Below, piece by piece: positions 56,864-64,000 of a stretch of DNA of 64,000 nt; within the stretch, counting starts at the first letter, position 1, and every line of letters begins with the position of its first letter. The stretch lies in assembly GCF_017304635.1 (NCBI RefSeq), contig NZ_JAFKMA010000004.1:248001-312000 (forward strand), read 5' to 3'. The notes under the pieces were generated by a model. It saw only the letters and a program-made list of their open reading frames with translations, was not told the DNA's origin and did not search any database. The position numbers were made by a program, and so were the translations under genes. Source of the DNA: Sphingomonas sp. GTDB lineage: Bacteria > Pseudomonadota > Alphaproteobacteria > Sphingomonadales > Sphingomonadaceae.

Positions 56864-57618
56864 CGTTGGTCACGCGGCGGCGGCTGGTCGGGCTCGGCGC
56901 GGCGAGTGCCGGGTTGCTGCTGTCGGGTTGCGACAAGCTCGCCGACCAGCCGGGCTTCCGCAAGATACTGTTTTCGGGCGACAAGATCAATCAGGGGCTG
57001 CAACGCGCGATGATGGATCGCGGCACGCTGGCGCCCGAATTCCGCGCCGACCAGATGTCGCCGATCTTCCGCATCAACGGCACCAGCAACCCGAACACGG
57101 CCGACTATAACGGGCATGCCGCGGCCAACTTCGCCGACTGGCGAGTCAGGGTCGGCGGGCTGGTCGCCAGGCCGCTGGCGCTGTCGCTCGGCGACTTGGC
57201 GACGATGCCGCAACGCGCGCAGATCACCCGGCACGACTGCGTCGAGGGGTGGAGCGCGATCGGCAAGTGGCAGGGGCCGATGCTCGGCGCCGTGCTGAAG
57301 GCGGCGGGGCTGCGCGATGCGGCGCGCTACGTCGTGTTCACCTGCGCCGACCTCTACAACGGCGCGCCCTATTACGAATCGATCGACCTGATCGACGCAT
57401 TCCACCCGCAGACGATCCTCGCCTTGCTGATGAACGACAAGCGCCTGTCGGTCGGACACGGCGCGCCGGTCCGGCTGCGGGTCGAACGCCAGCTCGGCTA
57501 CAAGCACGCCAAATATGTCAGCGCGATCGACGCGGTCGCCAGCCTGGACGGGATCGGGGGCGGACAGGGCGGCTATTGGGAGGATGCGATCGGCTACGAC
57601 TGGTACGCCGGAATCTGA
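56860..57618 (+). CDS. Molybdopterin-dependent oxidoreductase (sulfite oxidase fold)
   Basis: A 252-residue protein with a signal that is both RR-like (TRRRLVGLGAASAG) and a lipobox (LLSGC). The molybdopterin domain has the ligand Cys in TRHDCVEGWSAIGKWQG and the loop CADLYNGAPYYESIDL. It resembles MsrP/YedY-like enzymes, which reduce or oxidise sulfur compounds. GTG start. Paired with the cytochrome b gene upstream. Confidence 0.88.
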   Translation: MTLVTRRRLVGLGAASAGLLLSGCDKLADQPGFRKILFSGDKINQGLQRAMMDRGTLAPEFRADQMSPIFRINGTSNPNTADYNGHAAANFADWRVRVGGLVARPLALSLGDLATMPQRAQITRHDCVEGWSAIGKWQGPMLGAVLKAAGLRDAARYVVFTCADLYNGAPYYESIDLIDAFHPQTILALLMNDKRLSVGHGAPVRLRVERQLGYKHAKYVSAIDAVASLDGIGGGQGGYWEDAIGYDWYAGI

Positions 57619-57674
57619 TCGAAAGCGGATCGGGTCTTTTCGCCGCCGTAATCAGATATTAGCTGCACGCCATC

Positions 57675-58910
57675 ATGGCGCTGATCGACCGCTTCTTCTC
57701 CCGTGCGTTCAGGCGCGGCACGCTGACCGTCACCTATGCCGACGGGACCGTCCGTACCTTCGGCGCGCCCGATCCCGATCATCCCGACGTGGCGATCCGT
57801 TTCGCCGATCGCGCCACGCCGGGCCGCATTCTGCGCGATCCGGCGCTCGGCGTGGCCGAGGCGTTCATCGAGGGCCGGCTGACGATCGAACGCGGTGACG
57901 TCATGGCGCTGCTCGCGCTGGCGACCAAGAACAACCGTTGGGAGGCGGAGACCGGCGCGCTCGATCCCAATCTGGCGGCGCGCAGCGTCACCTGGGTGCG
58001 GCGCAAGCTCGACCAGTTCAACCGGACGCGCGTCTCGCGCCAGAACGTCAAGCATCACTACGATATCGGCAACCAGCTCTATGATCTCTTCCTCGACGAG
58101 GACCGCCAGTACAGCTGCGCGTATTTCCTCGATCCGGACAACGAGAGCCTGGAACAGGCGCAGCTCGACAAGAAGGCGCATATCGCCGCCAAGCTGGCGC
58201 TGAAGCCCGACATGCGCGTGCTCGACATCGGCTGCGGCTGGGGCGGGATGGCGCTGTACCTGCACCGAACCTACGGCGTCGACGTGCTGGGCATCACGCT
58301 CAGCGACGAGCAGATCCGGCTGGCGCGCGAGCGGGCCGTGGCGGCCGGCGTCGCCGATCACGTGAAGTTCGAACTAATCGACTATCGCAACCTGACCGGC
58401 ACGTTCGACCGGATCGTCTCGGTCGGCATGTTCGAGCATGTCGGGCCGCCGCAATACCGCACCTTCTTTCGCAAGTGCCGCGACCTGTTGATCCCCGACG
58501 GCGTGATGCTGATCCACACGATCGGCCGCGCTGGCGCGCCGGGCGTGACCGACGAGTTCACCGCGCGCTACATCTTCCCCGGCGGCTATATCCCCGCACT
58601 GTCGGAGATCGCGAAGGGTTACGAGGGCCTGCGCTACTACATGACCGATTGCGAGGTGTTGCGGCTTCACTACGCCTACACCCTCCGCGACTGGTACGAC
58701 CGCGCGACCGCCAACCGGGACAAGATCGTTGCATTGTACGACGAGCCGTTCTTCCGGATGTGGACCTTCTACCTCGCCGGGTCGTGCGTCAGTTTCCTGT
58801 ATGGCGGGATGGTCAATTTCCAGCTGCAATTCGCGCGCGACCGCAACGCGTTGCCGATCACGCGCGATTACATGAACGACGAGGAACGGCGGATCGCCCG
58901 CACCGTCTGA
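57675..58910 (+). CDS. cfa: Cyclopropane-fatty-acyl-phospholipid synthase
   Basis: A 411-residue SAM enzyme. The N-terminal lipid-binding part has [18 protein letters not shown], and the catalytic part [15 protein letters not shown] with the later GMFEHVG. It adds a methylene group to unsaturated fatty acids in membrane lipids. Complete in length. It is on the same strand as the molybdopterin gene. Confidence 0.94.
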   Translation: MALIDRFFSRAFRRGTLTVTYADGTVRTFGAPDPDHPDVAIRFADRATPGRILRDPALGVAEAFIEGRLTIERGDVMALLALATKNNRWEAETGALDPNLAARSVTWVRRKLDQFNRTRVSRQNVKHHYDIGNQLYDLFLDEDRQYSCAYFLDPDNESLEQAQLDKKAHIAAKLALKPDMRVLDIGCGWGGMALYLHRTYGVDVLGITLSDEQIRLARERAVAAGVADHVKFELIDYRNLTGTFDRIVSVGMFEHVGPPQYRTFFRKCRDLLIPDGVMLIHTIGRAGAPGVTDEFTARYIFPGGYIPALSEIAKGYEGLRYYMTDCEVLRLHYAYTLRDWYDRATANRDKIVALYDEPFFRMWTFYLAGSCVSFLYGGMVNFQLQFARDRNALPITRDYMNDEERRIARTV

Positions 58911-58956
58911 CCCGCACCGCTTGCCGATCGCGGCGATGGAACCTAGAGGCGCGCGC

Positions 58957-60210
58957 ATGACCGACTCCTCCAACATCAACCGCCCCGCCGGCGACGCCGG
59001 CAAGATCAACAAGGTCGTCCTGGCCTATTCGGGCGGGCTCGACACCAGCGTCATCCTCAAGTGGTTGCAGCAGACGTATAATTGCGAGGTCGTGACCTTC
59101 ACCGCGGATCTCGGCCAGGGCGAGGAGCTGGAGCCGGCGCGCAGGAAGGCGCTGGATGCCGGGGTCAAGCCCGAGCATATCTTCATCGACGATCTGCGTG
59201 AGGAATTCGTCGCCGACTACGTCTTCCCGATGATGCGGGGGAACGCGCTGTACGAGGGGCTGTACCTGCTCGGCACCTCGATCGCGCGGCCGCTGATCGC
59301 CAAGCGCCAGATCGAGATCGCGCGTCAGGTCGGCGCCGACGCGGTCAGCCACGGTGCGACCGGCAAGGGCAACGACCAGGTCCGGTTCGAGCTCGGCTAT
59401 TACGCGCTGGCGCCCGATATCAAGGTGATCGCGCCGTGGCGCGAATGGGACCTGACCAGCCGTTCCAAGCTGATCGAGTTCGCGGAACAGCACCAGATCC
59501 AAGTGGCAAAGGACAAGCGCGGCGAAGCGCCGTTCTCGACCGACGCCAACCTTCTCCACACCTCGTCCGAGGGCAAGGTGCTCGAGGATCCGTGGGAGGA
59601 AGTGCCCGACTACGTCTATTCGCGCACCGACAATCCCGAGGACGCGCCGGACGAGCCCGAATTCATCACGATCGATTTCGAGTGTGGCGACGGCGTCGCG
59701 GTCAACGGCGTGGCGCTGAGCCCGGCGGCGTTGCTGACCAAGCTCAACGAACTCGGCAAGAGGCACGGCATCGGCCGGCTCGACCTGGTCGAGAACCGCT
59801 TCGTCGGCATGAAGTCGCGCGGCATGTACGAGACGCCGGGCGGCACGATCTATCACCTCGCGCATCGCGGGATCGAGCAACTGACGCTCGACCGCGGCGC
59901 CGCGCATCTGAAGGACGAACTGGCGCCGCGTTATGCCGAGCTGATCTACAACGGCTTCTGGTTCTCGCCCGAGCGCGAGATGCTGCAGGCGGCGATCGAC
60001 TACAGCCAGGAAAAGGTCGCCGGCACCGTCCGGCTCAAGCTCTACAAGGGCGGCGTCTATATCGTCGGGCGCAAGTCGCCGAATTCGCTCTACAGCGAGA
60101 AAGTGGTGACGTTCGAGGACGACCAGGGCGCCTACGACCAGCGCGACGCCGCGGGCTTCATCAAGCTCAACGCGTTGCGGTTGCGCCTGCTGGGCCGTCG
60201 CGATCGGTGA
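58957..60210 (+). CDS. argG: Argininosuccinate synthase
   Basis: A 417-residue enzyme joining citrulline and aspartate. The PP-loop motif [17 protein letters not shown] is at about residues 21-37, and [11 protein letters not shown] and [16 protein letters not shown] are conserved. The ATG at 58957 has AGAGGCG ahead; the first 15 residues are extra. Arginine biosynthesis, cytoplasmic. Confidence 0.97.
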   Translation: MTDSSNINRPAGDAGKINKVVLAYSGGLDTSVILKWLQQTYNCEVVTFTADLGQGEELEPARRKALDAGVKPEHIFIDDLREEFVADYVFPMMRGNALYEGLYLLGTSIARPLIAKRQIEIARQVGADAVSHGATGKGNDQVRFELGYYALAPDIKVIAPWREWDLTSRSKLIEFAEQHQIQVAKDKRGEAPFSTDANLLHTSSEGKVLEDPWEEVPDYVYSRTDNPEDAPDEPEFITIDFECGDGVAVNGVALSPAALLTKLNELGKRHGIGRLDLVENRFVGMKSRGMYETPGGTIYHLAHRGIEQLTLDRGAAHLKDELAPRYAELIYNGFWFSPEREMLQAAIDYSQEKVAGTVRLKLYKGGVYIVGRKSPNSLYSEKVVTFEDDQGAYDQRDAAGFIKLNALRLRLLGRRDR

Positions 60211-60260
60211 ACTATTTTGAGGCGATACCGTAGGACGCTTCTCGGCGTGTCCTCAAATAC

Positions 60261-61478
60261 TCAGCGCCGTGGCTGATCGAGCAGGCCGATGAAGAAGGCG
60301 GTCACCGCCATCTGCACGCCCAGGCACGCGAACACCATCGACGGAATCGTCAGCCGCATCAGCGCGGCGGGATCGAGCGCGCCGAAGCCTTTCGTCGCCC
60401 AGATCGCGGTCGCGCTCACCGCGCCGCCGATCCCGACCGCGAGCATGCCACCGCCGAGCAGGCAGGCACGCTCGACCGAGAACCAGTTGCGCACGCGGCG
60501 CATGACGCCGCTTTCGGGCCACATCCCGGCGATCGTGCCGTAGCGGCGGGCCATCACGCTCAGCCCGATCAACTGCGCCCCGATCAGCACCGCCATCGCG
60601 GCGAAGATCATCGTGTGCACGCCTAACTCGACCTCGCCGACGTGCAGGTCGCCCGGCATCAGTGCGACCAACCCAGCCGCCCCGCTCAAGCCCAACGTGA
60701 CGCCGGGGTAAAGAAACAGGAACTTCGGCGCGTAGATCAGCAGGAAGCGCAGATGCCGCCAGCCGTCGCGCCATGTGCGCAAGTGCGGCGGCCGGCTGCG
60801 CCCGTCGGGCTGGAGCGTGGTCGGTACCTCGCGAATGTCGAGCTTCTCGATCGCCGCCTTGACGACCATCTCGCTCGCGAACTCCATCCCCGGCGTCGCC
60901 AGGCCGAGCGCGCGGATGCTGTCGCGATTGAACGCGCGCAAGCCGCAATGGAAATCGCCGACCGGAATGTCGAAAAAGGTGCGGCCGAGAAAACTCAGCA
61001 CCGGATTGCCGAGATACCGATGCAGCGGCGGCATCGCGCCATCGGCGATCCCGCCGCGGAAGCGGTTGCCCATGACGAGGTCGGCGCCATCGCGCAGCGT
61101 CTCGACGAACGGCATCAGCGCGGTGAAATCGTAGCTGTCGTCGGCATCGCCCATGACGACGTACCGGCCCTTTGCCGCCGCGATCCCCCCGATCAGTGCC
61201 GCGCCGTAACCGCGTTCGCTGACCGGCACGAGCCGTGCGCCCATCGCATTCGCAATCTGTTGCGACCCATCGGTAGAGCCATTGTCGGCGACCAGCACTT
61301 CGCCGGCGACGTCGTGCTCGCGCAGGAAAGTCTGGGCCTTCTTGATGCACACCGCCAGCGTCTCCGCCTCGTTGAGGCAAGGCATGACGATCGACAGCTC
61401 GATCGTTGGTTCGGCGGTCGGCGCCGTCGACCGGTGTTTCGGCGTCGGATAGGATTTCAACAGCGATGCTGCGGACAT
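60261..61478 (-). CDS. Family 2 glycosyltransferase with C-terminal membrane part
   Basis: A 405-residue protein. GT-A domain at residues 28-240: SIVMPCLNEAETLAVC, ADNGSTDGSQ, and the DXD-like MGDADDSYDF. Then four membrane helices. Similar to dolichyl-phosphate-glucose/mannose-type synthases that load polyprenyl phosphate. GGGGGAATCC precedes the ATG. Divergent from a methyltransferase; together with the GT-C-like gene it suggests surface glycan assembly. Confidence 0.9.
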   Translation of the reverse strand: MSAASLLKSYPTPKHRSTAPTAEPTIELSIVMPCLNEAETLAVCIKKAQTFLREHDVAGEVLVADNGSTDGSQQIANAMGARLVPVSERGYGAALIGGIAAAKGRYVVMGDADDSYDFTALMPFVETLRDGADLVMGNRFRGGIADGAMPPLHRYLGNPVLSFLGRTFFDIPVGDFHCGLRAFNRDSIRALGLATPGMEFASEMVVKAAIEKLDIREVPTTLQPDGRSRPPHLRTWRDGWRHLRFLLIYAPKFLFLYPGVTLGLSGAAGLVALMPGDLHVGEVELGVHTMIFAAMAVLIGAQLIGLSVMARRYGTIAGMWPESGVMRRVRNWFSVERACLLGGGMLAVGIGGAVSATAIWATKGFGALDPAALMRLTIPSMVFACLGVQMAVTAFFIGLLDQPRR

Positions 61479-61636
61479 GGATTCCCCCTTCGGACGCATT
61501 CCTGTGCCGTATCGATGGGAAAATTTTGGTTAACGCTCGCCGGCGCGATCGATCAGGCCGGTACATCCCCTTCAACCCGGTATTAACCAATCCCGGTCAT
61601 CTTCGTTCGGGAGTTTCGACAACGAAGGGGATCACT

Positions 61637-62227
61637 ATGCTCGCGTCGGTTCATGGAAAGCTGGTATTCGATCGGCGCGTGCGATGCCTGGCGACCGCGA
61701 TTGCCGAACGACTGCCGCAAGGTGCGCGCGTGCTGGACGTCGGTTGCGGCAGCGGCGATCTCGCGCAATTGGTCATGCTGCAGCGACCGGACGTCCGGAT
61801 CGAGGGGATCGACGTGCTCGTCCGCCCGAATACCGCCATCCCCGTTACCGAATATGACGGATCGCACATCCCGTTCGAGGACAATGCGTTCGACGCGGCA
61901 ATGGTGGTCGACGTGCTGCATCACACCGACGACCCTGCGCTGGTCCTGGCCGAGATCGCACGCGTCGCGCCGATGGTCGTCATCAAGGACCATCTGCGCG
62001 ACGGCATTGCCGCCGGCCCGACGCTGCGGTTCATGGATTGGGTAGGCAATGCCGCGCATGGCGTGCGCCTGCCCTATAATTATCTTTCGCATCGCGAGTG
62101 GAAGGCGATCTGGCAGCGATTGCGGCTAGGGGCGAGCGAGTTCACGACTCGGCTGCCGCTGTACCCGCGGCCGTTCTCGTGGTTGTTCGGGCGCCGCCTG
62201 CATTTTGTGGCGATTCTGTCGCGCTGA
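61637..62227 (+). CDS. Class I SAM-dependent methyltransferase
   Basis: A 196-residue methyltransferase. Motif I VLDVGCGSGDLAQL (about 32-45), acidic strand IEGIDVLV, then DAAMVVDVLHHTDDP as in the Methyltransf_11 group. AAGGGGATC precedes the ATG. It stands between two glycosyltransferase-type genes and may methylate a glycan or lipid precursor. Confidence 0.88.
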   Translation: MLASVHGKLVFDRRVRCLATAIAERLPQGARVLDVGCGSGDLAQLVMLQRPDVRIEGIDVLVRPNTAIPVTEYDGSHIPFEDNAFDAAMVVDVLHHTDDPALVLAEIARVAPMVVIKDHLRDGIAAGPTLRFMDWVGNAAHGVRLPYNYLSHREWKAIWQRLRLGASEFTTRLPLYPRPFSWLFGRRLHFVAILSR

Positions 62228-62246
62228 CCAGCCCTCGGTGAGTATA

Positions 62247-64000
62247 ATGCAACCGATCGAGGCGGCGGCCCGGATTCGCCGCGACCGCCGACTCGACCTT
62301 GCCGTCGCGATCGCGCTGGCCGTGATCCTGACACTCGGCTGGGCGATCCACGATTGGTGGCAACTCAGCCGGATGCTGCTGCCTGATCCGGACGACGTGA
62401 TGCGGTTGGCGCAGGTGCGCGACTGGCTGGGCGGGCAGGGGATCAACGACTGGACGCAGCATCGTATGGCGCCGCCGCTCGGCGCGCCGATGCATTGGTC
62501 GCGCGTCAACGATATCGGCATTGCGGCGCTGATCCTGGCGGCAACGCCGATCGTGGGGCGGCACGGTGCCGAATTGTTCGCGGTGCTGACGTATCCGGCA
62601 TTGCTGTTCGCCGCCGCTCTCTATCTGTCGGCGCGGATCGCTCGGCGGCTGTGGGGGCCATCGGCCGGTCCGGTCGCGATCGTGCTGATGGCGCTCGCGT
62701 ATCCGGGGACGACCGTCTTCATCCCGGGGCGGATCGATCATCACGCGTTGCAGGTCGTCCTCGTCCAGCTGTTCGTTCTGTTGCAAATGCGCAAGCCGAC
62801 CTGGGGCAACGGCATGGCGGCGGGCGCCGTGACGGCGGTCAGTCTGGTCGTGGGGCTGGAAACCGCGTTGCAGATCGCCGTGCTGATCGGCGCGATGGCA
62901 TTGGCTTGGATCGTTTTCGGCGTTCGCGAACGGGCGCGGCTCGGCGGATTTGCCGTCGGGCTCGGCGCGACGACTCTCGCGTTTCTGATTTTCTTGCGGC
63001 CGGACTTCTGGTCGCCGAATTATTGCGATGCATTCACTCCCGCGTCGTCGACCGGGACGTTGATCGGCGCGGCTGCGCTTGGCGCGCTGGCGCTCGCGAC
63101 GCCACGACTGACCAACTGGCGATGGCGCGCCGGCAGCGGGTTGGCGCTGGGCGCGCTGACCGTCGTTGCCACCGTGATCGCCTTCCCCGCTTGCGTGAAC
63201 GGGCCCTACGGCGTGATGGACCCGTTCCTTCGCGCCAATTTCCTGCCGTTCATCGACGAGGCCAACGGATTGTTCCGCCAAATCGAGGTGACGCGTATCC
63301 TGGCGATCGGCGGGCTCATGACCGTCGGCGCGATGGCGGCGATATGGATGCTGTATCGTGCACCCCGCCAATGGGGTGTGACATTGCCGGTTGCCGCGGT
63401 CGTGCTGGTATCGGCGGGACTGATGCTGTTTCAGGTGCGCAGCGCCTATATCGGAGCACCGTTGGCAGCGCCGATACTGGCGGGGGTCGTACTCGCGGCG
63501 CGACGGCGGACGCGCTGGCAGACGCCGGCGGTGATCGCCGCCTGGCTGGCCTGCGCCGGCATGTCCTATTCCGAGTTACCGCGGCGGATTGTGCACGTCG
63601 CGGCGCCGAGTTCCAGTGCTGCGTCGGCCGATGCGTTGCCAACGACACGCGTGAAATGCAGCGCGGGCGATAGTTGGGCACAGGTCGACCGCTATCCGGC
63701 CGGCGTCATCATGGCCGGCACCAGCGTCGCGGCATACGTGATCGGCGACACCCGCCATTCGACGGTCGGCGCCGGATACCATCGCAGCAACCAGGGCAAC
63801 ATGGCGATGTATCGCTTCTTCCTGTCGCCCCCGAATCAGTCGATAGCGATCGCTCGGGCGTGGAAGGTGAATTACGTGTTGTGGTGCCCGAACGATTTCG
63901 ACGAACTGCATGTCGGCCGCGCCTATCCCGACAGCCTTGCCGCAGCGTTGCGGGCAAACCGCCCGCCCGATTGGCTCGTCCCCGTGCCGCTCCGCGATAC
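62247..64000 (+). CDS. GT-C-like membrane glycosyltransferase, cut by window end
   Basis: At least 584 residues with about ten membrane helices; the end is beyond the window. DPDDVMRLAQVRDWL at 47-61 and GRIDHHALQ at 161-169 recall the acidic loop and the DHH region of STT3/PglB-type oligosaccharyltransferases. A soluble part begins after about residue 440. It starts 19 bases after the methyltransferase. A sugar transfer from a polyprenyl carrier is likely; the acceptor is unknown. Confidence 0.75.
   Translation, partial: MQPIEAAARIRRDRRLDLAVAIALAVILTLGWAIHDWWQLSRMLLPDPDDVMRLAQVRDWLGGQGINDWTQHRMAPPLGAPMHWSRVNDIGIAALILAATPIVGRHGAELFAVLTYPALLFAAALYLSARIARRLWGPSAGPVAIVLMALAYPGTTVFIPGRIDHHALQVVLVQLFVLLQMRKPTWGNGMAAGAVTAVSLVVGLETALQIAVLIGAMALAWIVFGVRERARLGGFAVGLGATTLAFLIFLRPDFWSPNYCDAFTPASSTGTLIGAAALGALALATPRLTNWRWRAGSGLALGALTVVATVIAFPACVNGPYGVMDPFLRANFLPFIDEANGLFRQIEVTRILAIGGLMTVGAMAAIWMLYRAPRQWGVTLPVAAVVLVSAGLMLFQVRSAYIGAPLAAPILAGVVLAARRRTRWQTPAVIAAWLACAGMSYSELPRRIVHVAAPSSSAASADALPTTRVKCSAGDSWAQVDRYPAGVIMAGTSVAAYVIGDTRHSTVGAGYHRSNQGNMAMYRFFLSPPNQSIAIARAWKVNYVLWCPNDFDELHVGRAYPDSLAAALRANRPPDWLVPVPLRD

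Overview
The window looks like the chromosome of a high-GC alphaproteobacterium, most likely Sphingomonas or a close relative. The evidence is an uninterrupted high-GC coding style, a PEPxxWA-CTERM protein, a bacterial Coq4-family protein, alphaproteobacterial gyrB, recF, dnaN, rlmN and argG, and dense operons whose genes overlap by 4 bases (ATGA or GTGA). No rRNA, tRNA, CRISPR array, integrase or resolvase was seen.

Bases 1-42463 form an accessory block dominated by metal handling. From the left there is a three-gene cassette (unknown protein, ImmA/IrrE metallopeptidase, PIN-like protein) behind a LexA-type box; a merR/merTP mercury module with a GDCCVxC protein but no merA; an unexplained four-gene operon on the minus strand (unknown, P-loop kinase, BpsA-like aminopropyl/methyltransferase, unknown); a copper P1B ATPase; a SAM methyltransferase; a lone TnpB nuclease gene; an orphan fliQ; copCD; a cnrYXH-like sigma/anti-sigma/sensor set; a DUF3800 protein; copAB with a secreted NTF2-like protein, cytochrome c and DUF305 protein; an HNH-like protein; dmeRF (Ni/Co); a PbrR/PbrT-like pair and a small CDF exporter; czcI-CBA with small accessory genes, DUF190 and czcD; a ZIP transporter; and a cusCBAF-type Cu/Ag system.

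The block is tied together by shared regulatory sequences. A CCTGTAGC-N-GCTACAGG palindrome precedes both merTP and the CDF gene 23 kb away. A second box, TTGACCCT-(G/T)ACAC-(G/C)ATGTCAAACG, precedes both the copper ATPase and copAB. A G/C-tract operator overlaps the start of dmeR.

Bases 42706-64000 read as core chromosome. gyrB, recF and dnaN all lie on the minus strand, interleaved with a PEP-CTERM protein, a Coq4 protein and a regulator. Then come an outer-membrane barrel protein, a histidine phosphatase, rlmN, a CAP-domain lipoprotein, a TauE/SafE exporter, a cytochrome b561 plus molybdopterin oxidoreductase pair, cfa, argG, and a group of glycosyltransferase, methyltransferase and GT-C-like genes that runs off the right end. 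Two copies of a long palindromic repeat and a perfect hairpin over the coq4 ribosome binding site are the notable non-coding features here.

The best candidates for an undescribed system are the 4258-7036 operon and the SOS-box/ImmA/PIN cassette at 10-2686.
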